A DNA stretch of 64,000 bases, from positions 496,001 through 560,000 of the forward strand of contig NZ_WWEN01000002.1 in assembly GCF_009857745.1 (NCBI RefSeq). The letters run 5' to 3'. Of the stretch, positions 56,189-64,000 are shown piece by piece. This DNA comes from Thalassovita mangrovi. Lineage in GTDB: Bacteria > Pseudomonadota > Alphaproteobacteria > Rhodobacterales > Rhodobacteraceae. Positions within the stretch are counted from its first letter, which is position 1, and every line of letters starts with the position of its first letter. The notes under the pieces are model-generated. The model did no database searches and was not told where the DNA came from. It saw only the letters and a program-made list of their open reading frames with translations. The position numbers and the translations under genes are program-made.

Positions 56189-56871
56189 CGCTGGACGAGG
56201 CACTGGAGGCGCTGAAGGCGCAGGTGGAACCGGGCCGCGCCGAAGGCATGGCCGAGTATCACAAGGTGCCGCGGACTTACCTTGGCATCCCCAACCCGGC
56301 GCTGAACGATCTGGCGAAGGACTGGCGGCAACAGCTGACGGTGGACGAACGCGTCGCGCTGGCGCGCGCGCTGTGGGACAGCGATATTTTCGAGGCCCGG
56401 CTGGCGGCGGCGAAACTGCTGACCCAGGCGCGGATCAGGCCTGATCAAGAAGCTTGGGACCTGATCAAGAGCTGGGTTCCCGATTTCGACAGCTGGGCGA
56501 TTGCCGATCACGCGATGATGGCAGGGCAGAAACGGCTGCAGGCCGATCCCGCGCGCATCGTCGAGGTCGAGGAATGGACCCGGTCGGACAGCCACTGGAC
56601 CCGCCGCGCGGCGATGGTGATCACCCTTCCCTGGACCAAGCAGAACCACCCCAAACCGGCCGATGTCGAGATTCGCGAACGGGTGCTGGGCTGGGCCGGG
56701 GCCTATGTGAACGATCCCGAATGGTTCATCCAGAAATCGGTGGCCTGGTGGCTGCGTGAATTGTCGAAACACGATCCCGACCGGGTGATCGCCTTCCTGC
56801 GGGAACATGGCAAGGCGATGAAGCCCTTCGCCCGCAAGGAAGCGTCGAAATACCTGCCGCCGAAAGCGTAA
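56185..56871 (+). CDS. DNA alkylation repair enzyme (AlkD-like HEAT-repeat glycosylase family)
   Basis: AlkD-type proteins excise alkylated bases from DNA. The 228-residue, all-helical protein has the family layout: GMAEYHKVPRTYLGIPNPALNDLAKDWRQ near the N-terminus, then the aspartate-bearing WDLIKSWVPDFDSWAIADHAMMAGQKRL, EEWTRSDSHWTRRAAMVITLPW and FIQKSVAWWLRELSKHDPDRVIAFLREH. It overlaps glmS by ATGA, placing a repair gene in an amino-sugar operon. A double hairpin follows. Confidence 0.9.
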   Translation: MTLDEALEALKAQVEPGRAEGMAEYHKVPRTYLGIPNPALNDLAKDWRQQLTVDERVALARALWDSDIFEARLAAAKLLTQARIRPDQEAWDLIKSWVPDFDSWAIADHAMMAGQKRLQADPARIVEVEEWTRSDSHWTRRAAMVITLPWTKQNHPKPADVEIRERVLGWAGAYVNDPEWFIQKSVAWWLRELSKHDPDRVIAFLREHGKAMKPFARKEASKYLPPKA

Positions 56872-56875
56872 CGGC

Positions 56876-56924
56876 GTTTTCTGCAACAGAAAACACGGGC
56901 GAAATCTGTCTCAGATTTCGCCCG
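56876..56924. repeat. Double-hairpin element, copy 1 (bidirectional terminator candidate)
   Basis: Hairpin A: GTTTTCTG (56876-56883), loop CAA, CAGAAAAC (56887-56894). Hairpin B: CGGGCGAAATCTG (56896-56908), loop TCT, CAGATTTCGCCCG (56912-56924), a perfect 13-base stem. The element fills the 61 bases between two convergent genes. Copy 2 at 60791-60840 has the same two hairpins with compensating changes. Confidence 0.75.
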
Positions 56925-56932
56925 CTCTCAAA

Positions 56933-57382
56933 TCAGTCCAGAAAAACCTCGACCTCGGGCAACCCGGCCACCGGCGCGTCGAGCAGGCGCATCGCGCCAA
57001 GCGACAAGCGGCTGCCGGCGGTGACCGGCCCCTGGATCGGGATCAGGTCGACCTTCACCTCGCGCCCGTTGGCCGGATAGCGCACCCGGCCCCGGCCCGG
57101 CGCCGACACCAGCGGCGTTTCGATCCAGAACCCATCGCGCGCCGGATCGCCCAGCGATGCCACCGTGGTGCCCAGAATTCCCGATGCGCCGGGCTGTGGC
57201 GGTTGGGCGGGCTGGTCCAGCGACGTGACCTGCACCGCGTCGGGGGCAGGCAGCGGATCGCCGATCACGGGGCGCGGCTCGCTCACCGGTGCGCGTTGCC
57301 AGGGCGGCGTGCCAAGCAGCGGGACGTCGGTACAGGCCGACAGGGCGAAAGCGGGCAGAAGGATCAGGGCAAGCTGTTTCAT
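56933..57382 (-). CDS. Predicted lipoprotein, function unknown
   Basis: A 149-residue product with a signal peptide and lipobox (FALSAC, cysteine 17), a proline-rich linker (about residues 25-70) and a C-terminal beta-rich domain with [33 protein letters not shown] and [26 protein letters not shown]. Similar Rhodobacterales proteins carry inconsistent automatic names; nothing here supports an enzymatic role. It is divergent from moaA. Confidence 0.75.
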   Translation of the reverse strand: MKQLALILLPAFALSACTDVPLLGTPPWQRAPVSEPRPVIGDPLPAPDAVQVTSLDQPAQPPQPGASGILGTTVASLGDPARDGFWIETPLVSAPGRGRVRYPANGREVKVDLIPIQGPVTAGSRLSLGAMRLLDAPVAGLPEVEVFLD

Positions 57383-57465
57383 GGGCTCACGCTACGACCT
57401 TTCGGCGCAGCGATCAATCACATCCGCCCTTGTCGCGGCGGCTTTCCGCCCCTAGGTTCTGCACC

Positions 57466-58473
57466 ATGAAAACGCCCCTGATAGACCCCTTCCAGCGCGC
57501 CATCACCTATCTGCGCCTGTCCGTTACCGACCGCTGCGATTTCCGCTGCGTCTATTGCATGTCGGAAAACATGACCTTCCTGCCGAAGAAGGAATTGCTG
57601 ACGCTGGAGGAATTGGACCGGATGTGTTCCACCTTCATCGGGCTGGGCGTCGAAAAGCTGCGCATAACGGGGGGCGAACCGCTGGTGCGGCGCGGCATCA
57701 TGACCTTCTTCAACGCCATGACCCGGCATCTGGACAGCGGCGCGCTGAAGGAACTGACGCTGACCACCAACGGATCGCAGCTGGAAAAATACGCCGCCGA
57801 CCTGTGGGCGGCGGGGGTGCGGCGGATCAATATCTCGCTCGACACGCTGAATGAGGCGAAATTCGCCGACATCACCCGCTGGGGCCGCCTGCCGCAGGTG
57901 ATCCGCGGCATCGACGCCGCGCAAAAGGCCGGCATGCGGGTCAAGATCAACACCGTGGCGCTGAAGGGCTTCAACGACGTCGAACTGTTCGACCTGGTCG
58001 AGTGGTGCAAATCGCGCGACATGGACCTGACCTTTATCGAGGTCATGCCGATGGGCGACATCGGCAACGAAGACCGGCTGGATCAGTATTGGCCGCTCAG
58101 CGATCTGCGGGCGCAGCTGGCCGAACGCTACACCCTGACCGATCTGGCCGAACGCTCGGGCGGTCCGGCGCGCTATGTGCGGCTGGAAGAAACCGGCCAG
58201 AAAATCGGCTTCATCACGCCGCTGACGCATAATTTCTGCGAAAGCTGCAACCGGGTGCGGCTGACCTGCACCGGCGAGATTTACACCTGTCTGGGCCAGG
58301 AAGGCATGCAGGACCTGCGCCCCGCCCTGCGCGATCACCCCGGTGACGACGCCCCGCTGGAAGCGGCGATCCGGGCGGCCATCGGGATGAAACCCAAGGG
58401 CCACGATTTCGACTATTCGCGGCAGGAAGTGTCGGGCAAGATGTCCCGCCACATGAGCCACACCGGCGGATGA
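57466..58473 (+). CDS. moaA: GTP 3',8-cyclase (molybdenum cofactor biosynthesis protein A)
   Basis: Radical-SAM enzyme catalysing the first step of molybdopterin synthesis. ATG 57466 is chosen because the conserved part begins there ([29 protein letters not shown]); the upstream frame is not conserved. In 335 residues the radical-SAM cluster cysteines are C24, C28 and C31, followed by ITGGEPLVR. The second cluster lies in [21 protein letters not shown], and the C-terminal Gly-Gly is present. Its stop overlaps the next gene by ATGA. Confidence 0.96.
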   Translation: MKTPLIDPFQRAITYLRLSVTDRCDFRCVYCMSENMTFLPKKELLTLEELDRMCSTFIGLGVEKLRITGGEPLVRRGIMTFFNAMTRHLDSGALKELTLTTNGSQLEKYAADLWAAGVRRINISLDTLNEAKFADITRWGRLPQVIRGIDAAQKAGMRVKINTVALKGFNDVELFDLVEWCKSRDMDLTFIEVMPMGDIGNEDRLDQYWPLSDLRAQLAERYTLTDLAERSGGPARYVRLEETGQKIGFITPLTHNFCESCNRVRLTCTGEIYTCLGQEGMQDLRPALRDHPGDDAPLEAAIRAAIGMKPKGHDFDYSRQEVSGKMSRHMSHTGG

Positions 58474-59753
58474 TACGTATCAGCGGCCTGATGCGGCTTT
58501 ACCTGGGGCTGACCGCGCTGGCGCCTGGGCTGCTGACCCGCGCCGCGCGCAAGGCGCATGTCAAACAGGGCGGCGATCCGGGGCGTTTCGGCGAACGGCT
58601 GGGCCGGGCGACGGCGCAACGCCCCGAGGGACGGCTGATCTGGTTTCACGCGGCCTCGGTCGGTGAATTGCTGTCGGTGCTGAAACTGGCCGGGGATCTG
58701 GCTGCCGACACGGGCTCGCACCTGCTGTTCACCACCGCCACCACCACCGCTGCCGATCTGGCCGCCCAGCGGATGCCCGAAGGTGCGATTCACCAATATC
58801 TGCCCGTCGACAGCGCCGCCGCCGTCGACCGATTCCTCACCCACTGGGCGCCCAACATGGCCTGTTTCGTGGAAAGCGATCTGTGGCCTCGGCTGGTGCT
58901 GCGCAGCGCGGCGCGCGGCATTCCGATGGCGCTGATCAACACCCGCTTTTCGAAAAGCCGCGCCAGGACCCCGCGCACCTCTGCCGCACTGCTGGACCGG
59001 TTCGCCCTGATCACCGCGCAGGATGAAGCGGCGGCCGATCAGCTGCGCAGTCTTGGCGTCCCCCCCGCCCGCCCGCATGTGCCCGGCGATCTGAAAGCTG
59101 CGCTGCTGCCGCCGCCGGTGGATGCCGCCGCCCTGTCCGATCTGCAACAGGCAACAGGTACCCGCCCGGTCTGGATCGCCGCCTCGACCCATGCCGAGGA
59201 CGAGCCCGAAATCCTGGCCGCCCATGCGGCGGCGCTGAACGAACGTCCCGACCTGCTGCTGATCCTGATGCCGCGCCACCCCGAACGGGCGGCTGAGATC
59301 GCGGCATTGCCGCAAATGGCCGGGATGCGATGGGCGCAGCGGTCGAAATCCCAGACGGTCACCGACGACACCCAGCTCTATCTCGCCGACACGCTGGGCG
59401 AGATGGGCGCGTTCCTGAGCCTGTCGCCCGTTGTCTTCCTCGGCGGCTCCTTCGGGAAACAGGGCGGCCACAACCCGTTCGAACCGGCGCAATTCGGCGC
59501 GGTGGTGCTGCACGGGCCGCATGTGGCGAATTTCGCCGAAAGCTATGCCGAAATGGCCGATGCCGGGATCGCGCATCAGGTGCCGGATGGCGCCGAACTG
59601 GGCCATGCCGTGTTGCATTGGCTGGAAGCCCCGGACCTGCCCGCGCGGCAGGCCGCCGCCCGCGCCTTCATGGCCGACAAGCAGCATATCGCCGAGGAAA
59701 CCCGGGCGCTTCTGCGCGCGCTGCTGCTTGCCCATCCCGGCGCCGCCGCCTAG
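58470..59753 (+). CDS. waaA: 3-deoxy-D-manno-octulosonic acid (Kdo) transferase
   Basis: Adds Kdo to lipid A precursors at the inner membrane. The 427-residue GT30-type protein has a hydrophobic N-terminal anchor ([16 protein letters not shown]), [40 protein letters not shown] and the donor-binding [30 protein letters not shown]. It overlaps moaA by ATGA, although the pathways are unrelated. Confidence 0.92.
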   Translation: MIRISGLMRLYLGLTALAPGLLTRAARKAHVKQGGDPGRFGERLGRATAQRPEGRLIWFHAASVGELLSVLKLAGDLAADTGSHLLFTTATTTAADLAAQRMPEGAIHQYLPVDSAAAVDRFLTHWAPNMACFVESDLWPRLVLRSAARGIPMALINTRFSKSRARTPRTSAALLDRFALITAQDEAAADQLRSLGVPPARPHVPGDLKAALLPPPVDAAALSDLQQATGTRPVWIAASTHAEDEPEILAAHAAALNERPDLLLILMPRHPERAAEIAALPQMAGMRWAQRSKSQTVTDDTQLYLADTLGEMGAFLSLSPVVFLGGSFGKQGGHNPFEPAQFGAVVLHGPHVANFAESYAEMADAGIAHQVPDGAELGHAVLHWLEAPDLPARQAAARAFMADKQHIAEETRALLRALLLAHPGAAA

Positions 59754-59787
59754 GGTCGCCCGCGCGAACAACCGGACGGACCCGCCC

Positions 59788-60786
59788 ATGCTCAAAGCCG
59801 TTGTGATGAACGACACCGCGACCCGCTACCATCACGGCTGCGCCCGGGTGATGCGGCTGCTGGTTGGCGGTCTGCAAAAGCACGGGGTCGAGGTGATCGC
59901 CCGCAGCGCCGCGCGCAACGACTGGGATCAGGACGAAGCCTTCCTTTCAGCGCTGGCCGAGGCCGATGTGATCGTGATCAACGGCGAAGGCACCCTCCAT
60001 CACGGCAAGCCGGATGGCGAGAAGCTGCTGAAGATCGCGCAGCACCCGGCCCGCGCAGGCAAACCCATCGCCCTGATCAACGCGCTTTACGAAGACAACC
60101 CCGATGACTGGGGCACCTACCTGCGAGACATCGACCTGATCGCGGCGCGCGACAGCGACAGCGCGCAGGCGATGCAGGCGGCGGCGTGCAAGGTGGTGCG
60201 CTGGCTGCCCGACCTGTCGCTGTCGGCCCCCGCCGATGTCGCCCCCCTGCCTCGCCACGGCATCCTCGTCGGCGATTCCGTGCGGTTCGAAAAGCGCCGG
60301 GTGCTGGCGCGGGCGGCACAGGCCCTGCCCGGCGCGCGGTTCATCCCGACCAAGACGCTGCGCGGCCGCATCTGGACCCTGCCGCTGATCGGGGCGCTGG
60401 CACGCGGGGCACTGTACCGGCTCTACAACGGGGTGATGCCGCTGCGCGCCCCCCGCTTCGAGATGGCACCTGATGAAGCCGCCTATTTGCGTGAAGTCGC
60501 CGGGGCCGAGCTGCACATCACCGGCCGGTTCCACGCGATCTGCCTGTCGATGCTGGTGGAAACGCCGTTCCTGGCGCTAAGTTCCAATGCCTCGAAAATC
60601 GAACGGCTGCTGCGCGATGCCGGGATGGATGCATCGCGGATCGTGGGCGAGGACGCGCTGCAAACGCCCCCCGAAACGGCACCATTTTCCGAAGATGAAC
60701 TGCGCCTGATCCGCGCCTTCCGCACGAAAGCGCAGGCCGAGGCGGATCGGTTGTTCGAAGATATCGCCGCCTTGGCCTCGCGCTAG
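59788..60786 (+). CDS. Polysaccharide pyruvyl transferase-family protein
   Basis: Family members add pyruvate ketals to cell-surface sugars. ATG 59788 follows waaA by 34 bases and gives 332 residues; the longer open frame overlapping waaA is not conserved. Visible family features are NDTATRYHHGCARVMRLL, VIVINGEGTLHHGKPDGEKLL, DLIAARDSDSAQAM, and the C-terminal HITGRFHAICLSMLVETPFLALSSNASKI. Its position after a Kdo transferase suggests lipopolysaccharide or capsule modification. Confidence 0.85.
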   Translation: MLKAVVMNDTATRYHHGCARVMRLLVGGLQKHGVEVIARSAARNDWDQDEAFLSALAEADVIVINGEGTLHHGKPDGEKLLKIAQHPARAGKPIALINALYEDNPDDWGTYLRDIDLIAARDSDSAQAMQAAACKVVRWLPDLSLSAPADVAPLPRHGILVGDSVRFEKRRVLARAAQALPGARFIPTKTLRGRIWTLPLIGALARGALYRLYNGVMPLRAPRFEMAPDEAAYLREVAGAELHITGRFHAICLSMLVETPFLALSSNASKIERLLRDAGMDASRIVGEDALQTPPETAPFSEDELRLIRAFRTKAQAEADRLFEDIAALASR

Positions 60787-60790
60787 TCAG

Positions 60791-60840
60791 CGTTTTCCGC
60801 AATCGGAAAACGGGGCGAAACCTGCGTCAGATTTCGCCCC
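60791..60840. repeat. Double-hairpin element, copy 2 (bidirectional terminator candidate)
   Basis: Hairpin A: CGTTTTCCG (60791-60799), loop CAAT, CGGAAAACG (60804-60812). Hairpin B: GGGGCGAAACCTG (60812-60824), loop CGT, CAGATTTCGCCCC (60828-60840), with one C-A mismatch on the plus strand that becomes a U-G pair on the minus strand. It separates two convergent genes, like copy 1. Confidence 0.75.
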
Positions 60841-60847
60841 TCCGGCC

Positions 60848-62011
60848 TTAGGCTGCCGGCATCCGTTTTTCGACAACTTCGGCCCACCAGGAACACCCGG
60901 CCGGGATCGCGTCGTCGTTGAAGTTGTATTCAGGATGGTGAACCATCGCCGTGTCGCCGTTGCCCACGAGGATATAAGCGCCGGGGCGTTCTTCCAGCAT
61001 GAAGGCGAAATCCTCGCCGCCCATCACCAGCGGTGCCTCGTCACACTGGCCGCTGATCGACCGGGCCACCTCGGCGGCGAAATCGGTCTGGTCCTCGGCA
61101 TTCACCATCACCGGGTAATTGCGGTGGTAATCGAGCTTGGCGGTGCCGCCGAAGGTCGCCGCCACCCCGTTGCAAATCTCGCCGATCCGCTTTTCCGCCA
61201 GGTCGCGCATTTCGGCGCTCATCGTGCGCACGGTGCCCTTCAGCGTCACCCGCTGCGGGATCACGTTGAACGCCTTCGACGAGGTTTCGAACGAGGTCAC
61301 CGAGACAACCACCTGATCGACCGGATCGGCATTGCGGCTGGCGATGGTCTGCAGCGACAGCACCGCCTGCGACGCCATTACCGTGGTGTCGACGGTTTCA
61401 TGCGGTTTCGCGGCGTGGCCGCCGACACCTTCGAATTCGATTTCGAACACATCCGTTGCGGCGAAGAACGCGCCGGGGCGGATGGCGAAGCTGCCCACCG
61501 GGCGGCCCGGCCAGTTGTGCATGCCGTAAACTTCCTGGATGCCCCAACGGTCCATCAGCCCGTCGTCGCACATTTCCTTGCCGCCGGCGCCGCCCTCTTC
61601 GGCGGGCTGGAAGATGACAACCACGGTGCCGTCGAAATTGCGCGTCTCGGCCAGGTACTTGGCCGCGCCCAGCAGCATCGCGGTGTGACCGTCATGGCCG
61701 CAGGCATGCATCGCGCCGGGGGTTTTCGAGGCGTATTCCAGCCCGGTCTGTTCCAGGATCGGCAGCGCATCCATGTCGGCGCGCAGCCCGATCACCTTGC
61801 CCGATCCGGTTTCCTTGCCCTTGATCACGCCCACGACGCCGGTCCGGCCAATGCCGGTCACCACTTCATCACAGCCGAATTCCTTCAGCTTCTCGGCGAC
61901 GATGGCGCTGGTCCGGTGGGTATCGTAAAGGATTTCGGGGTGTTCGTGCAGGTCGCGGCGCCAGACGGTGATTTCATCCTGCAATTCTGCAAAACGGTTC
62001 TTAACGGGCAT
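60848..62011 (-). CDS. M20 family amidohydrolase (hippurate/IAA-amino-acid hydrolase type), downstream copy
   Basis: Zinc-dependent enzyme splitting N-acyl amino acids or related amides. The 387-residue protein has the M20D motifs GLRADMDALPI, HACGHDGHTAMLLGAAKYL, QPAEEGGAGGKEM and the dimerisation domain starting near residue 180, ending with VMGGEDFAFMLEERPGAY. It is a tandem paralogue of the next gene upstream (62031-63191), with long identical stretches. The exact substrate is unknown. Confidence 0.9.
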   Translation of the reverse strand: MPVKNRFAELQDEITVWRRDLHEHPEILYDTHRTSAIVAEKLKEFGCDEVVTGIGRTGVVGVIKGKETGSGKVIGLRADMDALPILEQTGLEYASKTPGAMHACGHDGHTAMLLGAAKYLAETRNFDGTVVVIFQPAEEGGAGGKEMCDDGLMDRWGIQEVYGMHNWPGRPVGSFAIRPGAFFAATDVFEIEFEGVGGHAAKPHETVDTTVMASQAVLSLQTIASRNADPVDQVVVSVTSFETSSKAFNVIPQRVTLKGTVRTMSAEMRDLAEKRIGEICNGVAATFGGTAKLDYHRNYPVMVNAEDQTDFAAEVARSISGQCDEAPLVMGGEDFAFMLEERPGAYILVGNGDTAMVHHPEYNFNDDAIPAGCSWWAEVVEKRMPAA

Positions 62012-62030
62012 AATACTGGTCCTTCTTTCT

Positions 62031-63191
62031 TCAGGCGCGCGGCAGGCGGCGTTCGATCAGTTCGGCGAAGAAGCTGCATCCCAGCGGGATCGCGGCATCG
62101 TCGAAATCATAGGCAGGGTGGTGGCACATCGGCGTATCGCCGTTGCCCAGGAAGATATAGGCGCCGGGGCGCGCTTCGAGCATGTAGGAAAAATCCTCGG
62201 CCGGCATGATCGGCGGGGTATCGGCATCGACCTTGGTCCCGACCGCCTCGGCGGCCTCGATGGCGTATTGGGTCTGCTCGGCGGCATTCACCGTCGGCGG
62301 GTAGCCGCGATGGTAATTGACCTCGGCGGTGGCGCCATAGGCCTCGGCGGTGGCCTTGGCCACGGCGGTCAGCCGTTCCTCGATCAGGTCGCGCACATCG
62401 GCGTCGAAGCAGCGCACCGTGCCGCGCAGCTTGGCAGTCTGCGGGATCACGTTCTGGGTGTCGCTTTCGGTCAGGAAGGTCGCCACGGTCAGCACCGCGT
62501 GTTTCACCGGGTCGACATTGCGCGACACGATGGAATTCAGCGCCACCACCACGTGGCTCGCCGCCAGCGTGGTATCGACCGCCTCATGCGGCACGGCGGC
62601 ATGGCCACCCTTGCCGGTCACCTTGATGTCGAATTCATCGGCAGAGGCCATCATCGGCCCGGGACGGATGGCGAATTCGCCTACCGGCGTGCCGGGCATG
62701 TTGTGCAGGCCGTAGACTTCCTGCACGTTCCAGCGGTCCATCGCGCCGTCCTCGACCATCTTCAGACCGCCACCGCCGCCTTCTTCGGCCGGCTGGAACA
62801 GCAGCACCACGGTGCCGTCGAAATTGCGCGTCTCGGCCAGGTACTTGGCCGCGCCCAAGAGCATCGCGGTGTGGCCGTCATGGCCGCAGGCATGCATCGC
62901 GCCCGGCGTCTTGGAGGCGTAATCGAGCCCGGTGATTTCATCCATCGGCAGCGCGTCCATATCGGCGCGCAGCCCGATCACCCGGTCCGACGTCCCCGCC
63001 TTGATGACGCCGACGACTCCGGTGATGCCGATGCCCTCGACCACCTCGTCACAGCCGAATTCGCGCAGCTTTTCGGCCACCACGCCGGCGGTGCGGTGCA
63101 CGTCGAACAGGATTTCGGGGTGTTGATGGAAATCATGCCGCCATTCGGTGATTTCACCATGCATTTCGGCGAAGCGGTTCTTGATCGGCAT
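62031..63191 (-). CDS. M20 family amidohydrolase (hippurate/IAA-amino-acid hydrolase type), upstream copy
   Basis: Paralogue of the adjacent gene, 386 residues, with the same motifs GLRADMDALPM, HACGHDGHTAMLLGAAKYL, QPAEEGGGGGLKM and IMPAEDFSYMLEARPGAY. Divergence is concentrated in the dimerisation domain and the C-terminal part, which suggests different substrates. It starts 10 bases after the argE stop, so argE and the two amidohydrolases probably form one transcript of N-acyl amino acid hydrolases. Confidence 0.9.
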   Translation of the reverse strand: MPIKNRFAEMHGEITEWRHDFHQHPEILFDVHRTAGVVAEKLREFGCDEVVEGIGITGVVGVIKAGTSDRVIGLRADMDALPMDEITGLDYASKTPGAMHACGHDGHTAMLLGAAKYLAETRNFDGTVVLLFQPAEEGGGGGLKMVEDGAMDRWNVQEVYGLHNMPGTPVGEFAIRPGPMMASADEFDIKVTGKGGHAAVPHEAVDTTLAASHVVVALNSIVSRNVDPVKHAVLTVATFLTESDTQNVIPQTAKLRGTVRCFDADVRDLIEERLTAVAKATAEAYGATAEVNYHRGYPPTVNAAEQTQYAIEAAEAVGTKVDADTPPIMPAEDFSYMLEARPGAYIFLGNGDTPMCHHPAYDFDDAAIPLGCSFFAELIERRLPRA

Positions 63192-63201
63192 AGCGACCCC
63201 C

Positions 63202-64000
63202 TTACAGCCTGTCGAGCAGGCGTTTCATGAAATCGTGCCCGGCGTTGAACTGGGCCACGGTGATGTATTCGTCGGGCTGGTGCGCCTGTGCGATATTGCC
63301 CGGCCCGCAGACCACGGCGGAATATCCCGCGGCCTGGAAATGCCCGGCCTCGGTGCCGTAGCTGACCACGTGATTGCCGTTGTCGCCGGTGATCGCGCGG
63401 GCGATCGCCTCGGCCTCGCCCTGCTGTTCCGGGGCCAGGCCCGGCAGGCCGAATTTCTCGATGATCTCGATCCGGGTTTCAGGCACCACCGCCTGCATCT
63501 CGGCCTCGACCTCGGCGACCTTGGCGAGGAACAGTTCGCGCCACATTTCCGGGTCTTCGTCCGGCAGGATGCGGAAATCGACGCCGAATTCGCAATCCTT
63601 GGCGGTGATGTTATGGGCGGTACCGCCGGAAATCTGGCCGACATGCAGCGTGGTCCAGGGCGGTTCGAACAGCGAAGCGACATCCGACGGGTCGCGCGCC
63701 ATGTTGTCGGCGTTCACCTGGTTGGCCCATTCGATCAGCTTGGCGCCATACATGATCGCGTTGACGCCGGTGTGCATGATGGAACTGTGCACCTCGAACC
63801 CGTGCATATGCACCCAGAAGGCGCGGCCGCCCTTGTGGGCCGTCACCGCCTGCATCACCGAAGGTTCGCCGACGATCACCGTCGCGGCCTTCGGCAGGAC
63901 CTCAAGCATCCGTTCGATCATCGGCGGCGCGCCGGTGCAGCCGACTTCCTCGTCATAGCTCAGCGCCAGTTGCAGCGGCCGGGTCACGCCCTTGTACTTG
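63202..64000 (-). CDS. argE: Acetylornithine deacetylase (3' part; runs off the window)
   Basis: Removes the acetyl group from N2-acetylornithine in arginine synthesis, or acts on a similar N-acyl amino acid. The frame is open to base 64000, so the N-terminal part is outside. The visible 265 residues start just before LALSYDEEVGCTGAPPM (metal and catalytic glutamates) and include the dimerisation histidine region GFEVHSSIMHTGVNAIMYGAKLI, GGTAHNITAKDCEFGVDFRILP and the C-terminal SYGTEAGHFQAAGYSAVVCGPGNIAQAHQPDEYI, all typical of ArgE. Confidence 0.9.
   Translation of the reverse strand, partial: KYKGVTRPLQLALSYDEEVGCTGAPPMIERMLEVLPKAATVIVGEPSVMQAVTAHKGGRAFWVHMHGFEVHSSIMHTGVNAIMYGAKLIEWANQVNADNMARDPSDVASLFEPPWTTLHVGQISGGTAHNITAKDCEFGVDFRILPDEDPEMWRELFLAKVAEVEAEMQAVVPETRIEIIEKFGLPGLAPEQQGEAEAIARAITGDNGNHVVSYGTEAGHFQAAGYSAVVCGPGNIAQAHQPDEYITVAQFNAGHDFMKRLLDRL

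Noticed and set aside
1-64000. tRNA, rRNA, CRISPR, phage or insertion-sequence features
   Set aside because: No cloverleaf, spacer array, transposase or integrase frame was recognised by eye on either strand; a dedicated scan was not possible.

Overview
The window looks like chromosome of a GC-rich alphaproteobacterium of the family Rhodobacteraceae (Roseobacter/Paracoccus relatives). The clearest signs are a nuo (complex I) operon in the order A-B-C-D-E-x-F-x-x-x-G-x-H-I-x-J-x-K-L-M-N, with the small extra genes (DUF5337-like, DUF5333-like, an AhpD-like protein, secreted proteins) typical of that family, a NuoE with a long C-terminal extension, and a leucine-degradation operon of the Rhodobacterales type. 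No rRNA, tRNA, CRISPR array, prophage or insertion sequence was recognised. Genes are tightly packed with many ATGA and TAATG start/stop overlaps.

Layout. 1-9.4 kb: the end of a fused oligopeptide ABC ATPase, glutamate dehydrogenase, a three-gene ABC importer of the ferric-iron/aminoethylphosphonate type preceded by a Pho-box-like triple repeat, peptidase T, and a secreted discoidin-like/HEAT-repeat protein. 9.5-13.9 kb: an RND efflux pump with its adaptor. 14.2-22.1 kb: a nine-gene operon with a nitrate/cyanate-type ABC importer, an OsmC protein, an acyl-CoA-dehydrogenase-like flavoprotein, a two-domain rhodanese, cyanase, ferredoxin reductase and a [2Fe-2S] ferredoxin. A divergent TetR regulator faces it, and two matching operator-like sites lie between them. 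22.4-24.5 kb: that regulator, an AhpD-like protein and an LrgA/LrgB pair. 24.7-42.0 kb: the complete nuo operon on the minus strand, with a textbook terminator after nuoN. 42.4-50.8 kb: the leucine/isovalerate operon (ivd, acyl-CoA synthetase, MCC beta, MCC alpha, HMG-CoA lyase, a membrane protein, an enoyl-CoA hydratase), with a strong palindromic operator candidate before ivd. 51-56.9 kb: a DegT aminotransferase and a HAD phosphatase diverging from glmU-glmS-alkD. 56.9-60.8 kb: a lipoprotein, moaA, a Kdo transferase and a pyruvyl-transferase-like protein. 60.8-64 kb: two tandem M20 amidohydrolases and the 3' part of argE.

The best candidate for an undescribed system is the 14.2-22.1 kb operon. 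Cyanase handles cyanate, while rhodanese and OsmC handle sulfane sulfur or peroxides. The flavoprotein and the ferredoxin/reductase pair suggest an oxidative step, and the importer belongs to the nitrate/cyanate/sulfonate class. Together they suggest uptake and breakdown of a compound that yields both cyanate and reduced sulfur, such as thiocyanate or an organic relative. The substrate is inferred, not shown.

Two families of repeats were seen: a double-hairpin element between convergent genes (near 56.9 and 60.8 kb) and a hairpin plus ATATTTTTGAAAAG element (near 46.4 and 50.9 kb). A 47-residue membrane-protein gene (30211-30354) was found between nuoJ and nuoK.
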